Origin: Bacteroidota bacterium
Lineage (GTDB): Bacteria; Bacteroidota; Ignavibacteria; Ignavibacteriales; Ignavibacteriaceae
Length of the DNA: 64,000 nt
Assembly (NCBI GenBank): GCA_020161395.1
Contig: JAIUOE010000003.1
Span: 408,801 to 472,800 of the forward strand
Reading direction: 5' to 3'
In this document: piece by piece, positions 37,401-45,335 of the stretch
Layout: every line of letters begins with the position of its first letter
Position numbering within the stretch: the stretch's first letter is position 1
Position numbers and translations under genes: made by a program
The notes under the pieces: generated by a model
Told to the model about the DNA's origin: nothing
The model's database searches: none
The model's input: the letters and a program-made list of their open reading frames with translations, nothing else

Positions 37401-37527
37401 TGATGTAAAAGAAGCCGGAACACATCTGGTTTCCTTCAATGCATCAAATCTTGCCAGCGGAATTTATTTCTACAGACTTGAAGTTGCAGGCACTTCAGTT
37501 TCTAAAAAAATGCTTCTGCTCAAGTAA
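34453..37527 (+). CDS. Large secreted surface protein, two DUF4082 domains, FnIII-like repeats, T9SS tail
   Basis: A 1024-residue protein with a signal peptide (to about residue 26, ending QTFGQ), two DUF4082-type domains (about 30-170 and 180-325, each with TTQVP...ELG.KF and FYKT.GETG.H), then about six fibronectin type III-like repeats (350-930), each opening with a LSWP.GG.T.YT pattern. It ends in the T9SS sorting domain (about 935-1024: QNYPNPFNPSTTIKFGVP, GIYFYRLEVAGTS, KKMLLLK). It is likely exported to the surface. It is headed by a sigma-54 promoter and followed by a terminator, so it is a single-gene unit. Confidence 0.85.
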   Translation: MQRILRIFSFTFLFTLWLMLPAQTFGQITIFTTQVPASTGADGDYELGTKFTASQPALIQAIRFYKTAGETGSHTGKLFSASGTLLSSVVFTGETGSGWQTAVLPSPYLIEANTVFVVSVNVNTEYPITQNGLATSITNGFLSTVADGNNGVFNVNPGLFPNQSFNNSNYFVDVVAVTPPNSIFTTQVPSGEFNDGPYELGVKFSVSKVSTIKAIKYYKTPGETGTHIGRIWDIYGRQLGQFTFTNETASGWQTVEVTGNYEIYPENVYFVSVNSNTAYGATQNALATPVTNGIISTVADGANGVYGSSGTFPTNSYQNSNYFRDIVVEEILNPMVPPVELSWPVNGAQIYSNSAQFSWYLPWGMGAGFHFDLLLSTDPNMATYTMYNPGSNQLYTVNGLLPGTTYYWRVRVHNIIGWVYNTSVIESFVTPAGPSVPLPVLSWPIGNPTVYTLSPTLYWYHNEPAFGLSYEIEVVQGEPAALTGTANILPTTNKFVQLNGLTPGTKYSWAIRSVSGSGASAWSTPASFTTLTVPSVVVPTPSWPLGGAVIYTTSPKLYWYLGSDGTGLTYEVELVSGTNPFTGSATYTNITSLNYQLSNLPSGTDFKWKVRSKRGTSYSNWSDAALFSTVAEVASTPPVVPHPSWPVGGATVYATSTTLRWWLGTASDGYTYEVELRAGALQASPTATGLTNPWLNVPQLLAGTTYNWAVRSLKNGVYSAWSTGEAFTTIASTPVAVTPVLSWPIGGTTIYTTTQQLSWYLNSASTGLTYNLKYSTSPAMSGATTVTNLTNSRYELTGLLPGTTYYWQVQSTDGVVSSAWATPESFVTWSGTWAVRPITGSPVDGIQLSTSAPVLSWIVPTSGDISGYEVQYANNPEFSNATTLQSQITNLVITSGLQNTTYWRVRSKNANGDFSAYSDAASFIPASPNSVKEQSIPENFVLEQNYPNPFNPSTTIKFGVPVTGNVSLKVYDNLGNLVATLLNDVKEAGTHLVSFNASNLASGIYFYRLEVAGTSVSKKMLLLK

Positions 37528-37545
37528 ATCAATTGTTGAATGTGT

Positions 37546-37577
37546 ACCCTCATCCTGCAATCTTGCGGGATGAGGGT
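37546..37577 (+). terminator. Intrinsic terminator after the 1024-residue surface protein gene
   Basis: ACCCTCATCC-T-GC / GC-G-GGATGAGGGT forms a 13-pair stem with a loop of 6, followed by a run of nine T. It lies 19 bases after the stop. Confidence 0.9.
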
Positions 37578-37708
37578 TTTTTTTTGTTATTTCGCATCGA
37601 ATTTTCACTCTTTTACCCCGGAATGCACTCCAGCAGAGGTTAATAACTTGTAATCTCGAAAAAATTTCCCTAAGTTGTTTTATATTTTAAATTTTCTTGG
37701 TGGTTGAA

Positions 37709-40405
37709 ATGAAAACGAATCATTTCCTGGTCTCTTTAATCGCCCTCTCCTCTTTCCTTGTACCACAGGGAAAAGTATACCTGGTCCTCGGTTCCGATAC
37801 CGCAATCTGGGACGGGATGAGCACCTCCAGGTACAACTGCACCTATAATATCCAGTTGTTTACAGATGTCAATAAAAATCCATATAAAGTTATGGAGCCT
37901 TCATTTAGAAATCGTTTTACCGACTCCTTCGGCACCCCCGTTAAACTGACATGGTGGATGATGGCAGGTAACATCTTCCGTTTTGCGACCAACAATAATG
38001 TCCCTGTACCCAACACAATGACACTCTGGTTGATGAAAAAATATTACGGACAAAGTATTGCACGGTGGGGAGACGAACTTACTCTCCATTATCACACCTT
38101 TGGCTGGACAGATTACGATAATGACGGTGTGTTTTGGTGGAATCAAACCGAGCAGTTTGCAGAATTGAGAGATGATTTTGATGTCACCCTTGCACAGTAT
38201 CTCCTCGAAGAAAACACTTTTCCCGTTTCTTTCAGAAGCGGATGGCACTACATGGATAACGGATGGCAGAATTATCTGAATACCCTTCTCCCCTACAGCC
38301 TGCACAACGATTATCCAGCCAAAAGAACTGATCTGACCGAGCCTCGCGACAACAATTACGACTGGTCACTTTCCTCCCCTGAATTCGTTCCATTTCACCC
38401 CTCTCCGCAGAACTACCAACTCGCCGGAACCGGAAAGGGATGGAATGTAAGATCAGAATATATGGGATCAGTCTCCACAACAATGATGAACAATATCTTC
38501 TCAAAAGCCAACCAGGGTACCGACCAGCTCGCATGCTTCTGGTCGCACCTCCCAGAAGGGACTTTTCTTGATGAAATTGCCCATGTCGATTCCCTTGCTC
38601 ACAAAGCAGCACTCCTCTATCCCAATGTCAAGTTTCAGTACTGTACAGCCGTTGAAGCCTACCAACTTTGGCGAAAAGGAACTGATACTATAAAACCTGA
38701 ACTTGCACTTTCTGAGGAAGTGTCGGGGATTCAAAGGAAATTCGTAATCTCAACGAACGAACCAATCTTTCAAAGTCAGCCATTTGTCGCAATTAAAGAT
38801 ATCTATTACCGGTATACAGTCGCAGATTGCATCCAGACGGCACCGGGAACCTGGAAAACCGTCAACTCTTTTTTTGTTGATGATCTTATGAAAGTTGGAA
38901 CCGCTATTACCGACACAATGGGAAATCTCTCGACAGCATTTATAAGATACAAACCCGATGATATGTTTGTTGATAATCTTGATCAGGGCTACTCGGAACT
39001 GGCAGGTTCCTGGTCGAACAGTGCCGCAGCAGCCTGGGGTATCAATTCAAGGGTGGCGACCATTCAGCCGGGTGATTCCGCAAAAGTAAGATGGAACTTT
39101 ATCCCCTCACAATCCACCTGGCATTCGCTACACCTCCAATTTCCTGAGGTTGCCAACCGGCTCGATTTGCTCGATCTACAAATTTTCAAAAACGGCTTCC
39201 CGGTTGAAAACTTTAGCTGGCAGAATAACTCACCCGGAAATAAATGGGCATATCTGACATCAAAAGAATTTGAGTCCGGTTCGCTCTACAGTTTTATTGT
39301 AACCGGCAGAAACATGACTTCAACTCCTAAGATAATGAGCGCGGATGTGATCAGGATATCCGCCAATGTCCGGAACAGATACCTCGTCTGTGAAAAAACA
39401 TTCCTCAATCTTGGTGAAGTAAACGAAATGGATACTCTGGTTTTTGATGTACCCGTCAGAAACGAAGGAATAAACGACCTGACCCTTTTTTCCGTTCTGT
39501 CTGTTACCGGTAAGATAAAACCAACGGTAAGTTATCCACAGTCAGTTCCCGGAATGTCACCATACAGAATTGGATTACAATTTATCCCTTCTCAAAGAGG
39601 TGTGCATACCGATACAGTGATAATAATAAGCAACGACCCTGTGAACGGTTTTCTTAAAATTCCTGTGACGCTTACGGTTATGCCTTATTTTGAAATAGTT
39701 GACGATAATGATTCTCTAAACTACAGCGAGTCAGGAGCATGGTATAAAAGCGTAGCACAGGCATACGGCACCTCAAGCAGGTATGCATACATCAACACAA
39801 CCACGCCTCCACCTGTGGCAACTTTTTCGTGTGTGATTCAGAAAACCGGCTTGTTTGATGTTTCATTCATTGTTCCTGTAACTACAAACAGCGCCAACAA
39901 TGCCCTCTATATCATCAAAAGGGATGGCATTGCAATTGATTCGTTTCATGTAAATCAGAATTCGAACAGCGGATATTGGAGGACTCTCGGAAGATACCAG
40001 TTTGCCGCTGGAGACAATATCTCTGTGTCAGTTGTGGACTCCAGAGAGAGTACAACAGGTCCCGTGATAAGGGCTGATGCCGTCAAAATTTCCACGGCAG
40101 ACCCGACAGGTACAGGAGAGGGGAAAAATCCACTCATCCCTGAAAAAACCACGCTCTATCAAAATTTCCCGAATCCATTTAATCCGGTCACAACTTTTCG
40201 CTTTAACCTCGCCGAACCGGGTTATATCAGATTGGCTGTTTACAATGCTGTCGGAGAGCTGGTTGCAACTCCACTGCAACAATTCATGCAACAGGGAGCC
40301 CATTCGTATATTTTTGATGCCTCCGGTCTGACGAGCGGTATCTACCTCTATCGTTTGGAGACAGGTAACGAAAAGTTATCGGGTAAGATGATAATATTGA
40401 GATGA
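37709..40405 (+). CDS. Secreted multi-domain protein (deacetylase-like N-terminus, golvesin-like domains, T9SS tail)
   Basis: The 898-residue protein (ATG 37709, with GGTGG upstream) has a short signal peptide, then about 330 residues including WGDELTLHYHTFGWTD and FRSGWHYMDNGWQNYL, which resemble the zinc region of polysaccharide deacetylase-like folds. Two golvesin-C-terminal-like beta domains follow (about 410-550 and 660-800: WSNSAAAAWGINSRVATI, WYKSVAQAYGTSSRYAYI), with an Ig-like ASH/Hydin-type domain between (LNLGEVNEMDTLVFDVPVRNEG), and a T9SS tail (QNFPNPFNPVTTFRF). Enzyme activity is inference; substrate unknown. Confidence 0.75.
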   Translation: MKTNHFLVSLIALSSFLVPQGKVYLVLGSDTAIWDGMSTSRYNCTYNIQLFTDVNKNPYKVMEPSFRNRFTDSFGTPVKLTWWMMAGNIFRFATNNNVPVPNTMTLWLMKKYYGQSIARWGDELTLHYHTFGWTDYDNDGVFWWNQTEQFAELRDDFDVTLAQYLLEENTFPVSFRSGWHYMDNGWQNYLNTLLPYSLHNDYPAKRTDLTEPRDNNYDWSLSSPEFVPFHPSPQNYQLAGTGKGWNVRSEYMGSVSTTMMNNIFSKANQGTDQLACFWSHLPEGTFLDEIAHVDSLAHKAALLYPNVKFQYCTAVEAYQLWRKGTDTIKPELALSEEVSGIQRKFVISTNEPIFQSQPFVAIKDIYYRYTVADCIQTAPGTWKTVNSFFVDDLMKVGTAITDTMGNLSTAFIRYKPDDMFVDNLDQGYSELAGSWSNSAAAAWGINSRVATIQPGDSAKVRWNFIPSQSTWHSLHLQFPEVANRLDLLDLQIFKNGFPVENFSWQNNSPGNKWAYLTSKEFESGSLYSFIVTGRNMTSTPKIMSADVIRISANVRNRYLVCEKTFLNLGEVNEMDTLVFDVPVRNEGINDLTLFSVLSVTGKIKPTVSYPQSVPGMSPYRIGLQFIPSQRGVHTDTVIIISNDPVNGFLKIPVTLTVMPYFEIVDDNDSLNYSESGAWYKSVAQAYGTSSRYAYINTTTPPPVATFSCVIQKTGLFDVSFIVPVTTNSANNALYIIKRDGIAIDSFHVNQNSNSGYWRTLGRYQFAAGDNISVSVVDSRESTTGPVIRADAVKISTADPTGTGEGKNPLIPEKTTLYQNFPNPFNPVTTFRFNLAEPGYIRLAVYNAVGELVATPLQQFMQQGAHSYIFDASGLTSGIYLYRLETGNEKLSGKMIILR

Positions 40406-40411
40406 CATTTG

Positions 40412-41119
40412 ATGACTGATAAATACGAATTTGAACCAATCGGTTTTGTCGAGTCCAAACTTAGGGAGAGGTATGAAACTCCACAACAGGGGATTTTATC
40501 TTCCGGTGATATATCCATCATAAACCTCTCACCTCATAGAAATATTGAGCAGGCTCTAAAAGATCTGAATGGATTTGCGAGGATATGGGTCATCTACCTG
40601 TTTCACTTGAACAACACCTGGAAACCTCTCGTCACGCCACCGGGAAACAAAGGTAAAAAAGTCGGGGTTTTTGCTTCCAGATCACCGCACAGACCAAACA
40701 ATATCGGTTTAAGTTGCGTTTCTCTTGTCAAGGTGGAAGGATTGAGACTATATATCAACAACTCTGATATTCTCGATGGCAGCCCGGTGCTTGATATTAA
40801 ACCCTATCTTCCCTATGCCGATTCATTTCCTGATTCTGAAAGCGGCTGGGTGAAAACGGGAGAGAAACCGAAGTTCACAGTGAATTTTTCAGAGGTGGCA
40901 TTGATTACAAACCGGGAAACAGTTACAACACACGGAGAGAACATCTCAGGATATGCTACGGTTCAGTTGACGATGGACCCTCAGGATACCATGCGAAAAA
41001 GAATCCGTCGTGTAGACGAAGGTCTTTTTGCACTTGCTTACAAAAAGTGGGATATCTTCTATTCAGTAAATGTGGATCTGCTCGAAGTTTTTGTGGTCGA
41101 AATCCGGATCAGGAGCTAA
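40412..41119 (+). CDS. trmO: tRNA (N6-threonylcarbamoyladenosine(37)-N6)-methyltransferase TrmO
   Basis: Methylates t6A37 of threonine tRNAs. The 235-residue protein has the TrmO/YaeB features: EPIGFVESKLRERYETPQQ, ARIWVIYLFHLN, the FASRSPHRPNNIGLSCVSLV signature, and LDGSPVLDIKPYLPYADSFP. ATG at 40412 was chosen over a TTG three bases before. It begins 6 bases after the stop of the secreted protein, so it may be transcribed with it. Its stop overlaps the GNAT gene's end by 11 bases. Confidence 0.93.
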   Translation: MTDKYEFEPIGFVESKLRERYETPQQGILSSGDISIINLSPHRNIEQALKDLNGFARIWVIYLFHLNNTWKPLVTPPGNKGKKVGVFASRSPHRPNNIGLSCVSLVKVEGLRLYINNSDILDGSPVLDIKPYLPYADSFPDSESGWVKTGEKPKFTVNFSEVALITNRETVTTHGENISGYATVQLTMDPQDTMRKRIRRVDEGLFALAYKKWDIFYSVNVDLLEVFVVEIRIRS

Positions 41120-41660
41120 GGTAATAGTCCTCTTTTGCCAAGGTATAAATCGAGCATTTGGTTTCACTTCCATCAATCGAAGATTTCTCTTCCAATTCTT
41201 TGGCAAGTGAGAATCCATATTTTTTCATTAGTCCGAGGGAACGGAGATTTGCCGATTCGACAAATCCGTCAATTTTATCCAGCGACAACTCATAGAACCC
41301 ATACCTTAAAACCGCGGAAAGTGCTTCCGAGGCGAAACCTTTCCCTTGATATTCCGGCAGTATCTCAAAACCGGCTTCAGCACTTTTTCTGTCACCTGAA
41401 AAATTCCAGAGACAGATGGTTCCCAGACAATTTCCTGAATCTTTTTCGGTTATAATCCAGTAAAGCCAGTTCATTCCGGCTAAGCCGTTTATTATTTTTT
41501 TGAGAAACTCTTCAGCTTCCTGCAGTTTTGTCTGAGGCCTTCTGTCAAGATATTTCCCGACTTCGACATCGGAGCGAAGTCTGAATATGAACTCCGAGTC
41601 CTCTGTCGAGGGTTTTCTCAAGACCACACGGCTTTGCTGCAGTTCAGGGAAGTTTTTCAT
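41109..41660 (-). CDS. GNAT acetyltransferase (RimJ/RimL type)
   Basis: A 183-residue acetyltransferase with SRVVLRKPSTEDSEFIFRLRSD at the start, the acetyl-CoA site ILPEYQGKGFASEALSAVLRYGF and GFVESANLRSLGLMKKYGF. It resembles RimJ/RimL and related ribosomal-protein acetyltransferases, but its substrate cannot be told. Its ATG shares a base with the stop of the upstream kinase gene, so the three minus-strand genes here are probably one operon. Confidence 0.85.
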   Translation of the reverse strand: MKNFPELQQSRVVLRKPSTEDSEFIFRLRSDVEVGKYLDRRPQTKLQEAEEFLKKIINGLAGMNWLYWIITEKDSGNCLGTICLWNFSGDRKSAEAGFEILPEYQGKGFASEALSAVLRYGFYELSLDKIDGFVESANLRSLGLMKKYGFSLAKELEEKSSIDGSETKCSIYTLAKEDYYLSS

Positions 41661-42853
41661 TACTGCTCCACCGGAAGGGTTATGGTGAAGGTCGAACCTT
41701 TCCCCTCCTCACTCGCGACAGAAAGTGTGCCATTGTGTTTATTGATAAACTCTTTACACAGAAGCAATCCCAACCCGCTGCTCGGTTCTTTTTCCGTGCC
41801 GGTTCTCCTGACTTTTTCACCGGTTATGAATAACCGTTCGCGCAAATCATCGGGTATCCCGATTCCATCATCATGAACCGAGATATTGACGGTTTTATCT
41901 GTCGTTTCGGAAGTAATAACGACAGAACCCCCTCTGTTCGAAAATTTGATGGCATTCGTGATCAGATTGCGAAATACAGAGCAAATCATTTTTTCGTCGG
42001 CAAAAATCATCTGTGTTTTGACGACATTATTTATTATCCTGATTTCCTTTTGTATCGCTTTCTGGTCGACTTCTGCGATACATTGCTGAAGAATCGGGTA
42101 CAAACCTGTCCTGACAGGTCGAAAAGTCAGCTTTCCTTTCTGTACCAGACTCCAGTCGAGGAGATTCTCGATGAGTTTGTAGATACTCATGGCGGTAATA
42201 TGCAATTCCCTGCTGAACCTGACTATTTCAGTCTTATCCAAAGATTCGGCATCTGTCGAGAGAACTTCGGTCAACCCGAGAAGTCCGTGCAAAGGACTGC
42301 GCAAATCGTGAGCAATTATCGAGAAGAGTTTGTTCTTCTCAATGTCTGACTGCCTCAATTCTTCATTTAACTTCTTCAACCGGGCTTCAGTCAGTTTCCG
42401 TTCGGTTACATCTCTCTGAATTCCAAAATGCCCCGTGATTCTTTTATCCTGATCGTACATGCAGATATAATCACCCTCAACAAACATTTGACTGCCGTCA
42501 AATTTTCTCTCTTCAGTTTCTATATGAAGGTGACCCTGGTCAAAAAACTCTTTCCATACAGATTTCCCGTATGGAATATCATGTGCAAAAAAATCGGCGG
42601 GCGTAAGATGCAGATACTGATCCCGCTCAGCTCTGTACTGTTTCAACATGGCATCGTTAATCTTTGTAACCTTTTGGTGGGCAAAGACATACTCGAGGGT
42701 GGCATCCTTGTCAATCTCATCGTTCCAGACAACCGGTTCGTCAAGCATCATAAAGAAAAAACCATCAAGAGACTGTGAGAAAAACATCTCGAGCTTTTCC
42801 TCACTCTCCCTCAGCGTCCCTATTATATCTTTTAAACTCCCTCCTTTATTCAT
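41660..42853 (-). CDS. PAS sensor histidine kinase
   Basis: The 397-residue protein has a PAS-like sensor (about 20-155, ending GIQRDVTERKL), a dimerisation domain with His182 (SIIAHDLRSPLHGLLG), an ATPase domain with N box (NLITNAIKFS), HDDGIGIP and GLGLLLCKEF. No membrane segment. It overlaps the hybrid kinase gene by 8 bases. No separate response regulator lies beside the pair, but the upstream kinase carries a receiver that might accept its phosphoryl group. Confidence 0.9.
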   Translation of the reverse strand: MNKGGSLKDIIGTLRESEEKLEMFFSQSLDGFFFMMLDEPVVWNDEIDKDATLEYVFAHQKVTKINDAMLKQYRAERDQYLHLTPADFFAHDIPYGKSVWKEFFDQGHLHIETEERKFDGSQMFVEGDYICMYDQDKRITGHFGIQRDVTERKLTEARLKKLNEELRQSDIEKNKLFSIIAHDLRSPLHGLLGLTEVLSTDAESLDKTEIVRFSRELHITAMSIYKLIENLLDWSLVQKGKLTFRPVRTGLYPILQQCIAEVDQKAIQKEIRIINNVVKTQMIFADEKMICSVFRNLITNAIKFSNRGGSVVITSETTDKTVNISVHDDGIGIPDDLRERLFITGEKVRRTGTEKEPSSGLGLLLCKEFINKHNGTLSVASEEGKGSTFTITLPVEQ

Positions 42854-44930
42854 TTTTTCTCCCAGGTAAATGTTTTTTTAACAGGTTAAGGATATCCTGT
42901 CTAAAGAATGGTTTGGAGATGTAGTCATCACAGCCTGCTGCAAGAAATTCCTCCATGTCACCTTCAAGAGCATAAGCTGTCATGGCAATCACTGAAATTC
43001 CCGACAATTTTGGATCGGCTTTTACTTTTGCAGCGAGTTCGACACCCGTCATTCCACCACCAAGATTTATATCAGCCAGAATTAGATCATATTGACCAGC
43101 CTCCAACATCAGGAGAGCAGCCTCACCTGTGTCAGCAATATCCACTGAATATTGCGTTTTTAAATGTTCTCTGATGATTGTGGAGTTTAGCTCTTCATCT
43201 TCCACAATCAAAATTCTAAATTTCTTTGCCGGGTCCGTTTCAACACCGGAATCAACTTTGTTTGACCCCTGATCGACATCTTCAGGAAGTTTAGGAAGGA
43301 ACCTCTCAACCTGAACAGGGAAAGCGAGTCTGAATGTTGAACCCGTGGAGTCACTTTTTAGCAGGATCAAATCCCCCCCTGCTATCTCCATAAGTTTCTT
43401 CGAAACAGAAAGCCCGAGACCCGTTCCTTCATACATTCTCCCCTGACCTTCACTCGCCTGTCGGAAATTTTCAAATATTACATCCCTCAACCGGTCAGGT
43501 ATCCCGATTCCTGTGTCTTTTACCAGTATTTCGACCACTCCGGAGGAAACAGGGAATTTTGGGATTTGAATCTCAATTTTCCCTTTTTCTGTAAATTTTA
43601 TTGCATTGTTCAAAATATTGTGAAGAGCCTGTTCCAGGGTATTTTTGTCCTGAATGACAACGGGCCTTTCACGAGGGATCTGTAAATCGAGTTCAAGACC
43701 TTTGTCATGGGCAATAAGAGTGTAGAATCTTGCGGTTTTTTTCATCAATTCAACCAGGTCGAACGATTCAGATTTAGCAACCACCTTTCCCGATTCAAGT
43801 CTCGACATGTCCAGGATCAAGTCCATTGTAGAAAGAAGTCTTCGGCTTCCAAAGATTATCTTCTCCACCAGTTCCTTAATGTTTGGATCGATATTTTCGT
43901 GATAGATCAGTTCCGAGTAACCCATGATGCTCACCATAGGCGTGCGTACTTCGTGGCTCATATTTGCAAGGATACTTGTTTTTACTCTTGCGGCAGTCTC
44001 GGCTTTCTCTTTTGCTTCTGTGAGGGCGAACTGCACTTTTTTTATTTCATCAATATTCTGAATAAAAGCAAGAAACTGATTCTGAGATAGTTTTACTGCA
44101 TTCACAAGGCAATGCATTGTATTCCCGTTTTTTAAGCGAAGATGAAGCTCACCTGAGTGGTGCCCTCTCTTTTTCACATCCTCGACAACCTGAAGTGCCG
44201 GCAAGTAAACATCTTTCTCTACAAATCGAAACAGCTTTTTGCCGATCAGCGATTCCCGCTCCAATCCAAACATTTGACAAAGTGTATTATTTATCTCAAG
44301 AAAGTGACTCTCTTCATCGACAATAAAGATGCCGATGGGTGCGGATTCGATATAACTTCTGAATTTCCTTTCATTCGCCTTTAAGGTGTCTGCCTGTTCT
44401 TTTAGCGTCGTAATATCTGTAAAAGTCACAAAAACCTGATATGGAGTTGACTCCCCGGGATGAAACTCGGGTACAGCATCTATCTCCACCCATCTGTAGG
44501 AGTCTTCAATCGGGTGATAAACGCCCATAATCACATTTCTTACCGGTTTTCCCGTTCTGCGGGCTTCCACGATGGGGTGGGTTTCCCCGGGGAAATCACT
44601 TCCATCCTCGTGGATTGACCGCCATCTCGGGTCCATTGATGTTCTTCCCTGTAATTGATCCAGGGTCAATCCCAATATTTCCTGAGCAGCAGGATTTGCA
44701 AGAGTAATTTCTCCGGAAGCATTTTGGTAAAGGACTCCTTGATTCATCGACATAAATAATGTTTCATAGTTATGCTCTGTTTCACGCATGACTTCCTCGA
44801 CACTGCTTCTATGAGGATGAGAACTTACATGCGGATTGTATTCAAGATCTTTTAACCTCTGTCTTAACCTCTCATTTTCCTTTTCAAGTCCTGCAAACCT
44901 TTTCTGCAATTCAGAGTATGAATCTTTCAT
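42846..44930 (-). CDS. Hybrid histidine kinase, PAS-PAS-HisKA-HATPase-REC
   Basis: The 694-residue protein begins with a coiled coil (about 5-30), two PAS domains (about 55-175 and 190-300), His326 (NMSHEVRTPMVSIMG), an ATPase domain (NILNNAIKFT, DTGIGIP, GTGLGLSVSKK) and a receiver (about 570-690) with acidic pair in VEDEE, phospho-acceptor Asp620 (LILADINL), Thr651 and Lys673. All receiver residues are normal, unlike the kinase at 9369. It has no output domain, so a histidine phosphotransfer protein or a regulator elsewhere is expected. It is the first gene of a three-gene overlapping unit. Confidence 0.93.
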   Translation of the reverse strand: MKDSYSELQKRFAGLEKENERLRQRLKDLEYNPHVSSHPHRSSVEEVMRETEHNYETLFMSMNQGVLYQNASGEITLANPAAQEILGLTLDQLQGRTSMDPRWRSIHEDGSDFPGETHPIVEARRTGKPVRNVIMGVYHPIEDSYRWVEIDAVPEFHPGESTPYQVFVTFTDITTLKEQADTLKANERKFRSYIESAPIGIFIVDEESHFLEINNTLCQMFGLERESLIGKKLFRFVEKDVYLPALQVVEDVKKRGHHSGELHLRLKNGNTMHCLVNAVKLSQNQFLAFIQNIDEIKKVQFALTEAKEKAETAARVKTSILANMSHEVRTPMVSIMGYSELIYHENIDPNIKELVEKIIFGSRRLLSTMDLILDMSRLESGKVVAKSESFDLVELMKKTARFYTLIAHDKGLELDLQIPRERPVVIQDKNTLEQALHNILNNAIKFTEKGKIEIQIPKFPVSSGVVEILVKDTGIGIPDRLRDVIFENFRQASEGQGRMYEGTGLGLSVSKKLMEIAGGDLILLKSDSTGSTFRLAFPVQVERFLPKLPEDVDQGSNKVDSGVETDPAKKFRILIVEDEELNSTIIREHLKTQYSVDIADTGEAALLMLEAGQYDLILADINLGGGMTGVELAAKVKADPKLSGISVIAMTAYALEGDMEEFLAAGCDDYISKPFFRQDILNLLKKHLPGRKNE

Positions 44931-45335
44931 AGGAAAAACCTTTGTTTTGCGAATTTCAACTTTGGCGAATAAACTCAGATTGTCTCACTGCAAACAAGTG
45001 TACAGTTATCTCTTACTGAATAGTAAAAAGTATCGTTACAACTGCATCTGCATGATTTTTTTTAACAGCTAAATTTAATCATTTTTTTTAAACGATATAA
45101 GTTAGTTTGTATTTTTTATTCATTTTAATGCGAAAAAAAATAATTTGTAAAGACGATACAGGATATTAAGAACCGGGAACAGTTGTAAGGGAAGAGAAAG
45201 AAAAGTAAAGGGCACTAAATCGATGTGCTTGAGGAAGGTGATCAGTTATTAAAGAGAGCTGTTGAACAGCAGTCGGGGAACGAAAGAGTTTTTCGCTCCC
45301 CAAAATTTAGATTACACTAAAGGCAAATGAAAAGA
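44931..45335. other. Intergenic region with hairpins, no gene seen
   Basis: About 400 bases between the hybrid kinase and endonuclease genes, which run in the same direction. The part near 44931-45140 is AT-rich and probably holds the kinase promoter. I saw no convincing reading frame or RNA gene. The part near the endonuclease stop holds the hairpins listed separately. Confidence 0.5.
45258..45301 (-). terminator. Double hairpin downstream of the endonuclease gene
   Basis: Two inverted repeats: 45275-45285 with 45291-45301 (11-pair stem, loop of 5, one G-U pair on the minus strand) and a perfect 13-base palindrome GCTGTTGAACAGC at 45258-45270. No clear T-run follows, so factor-independent termination is uncertain; it may stabilise the 3' end. 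Confidence 0.45.
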
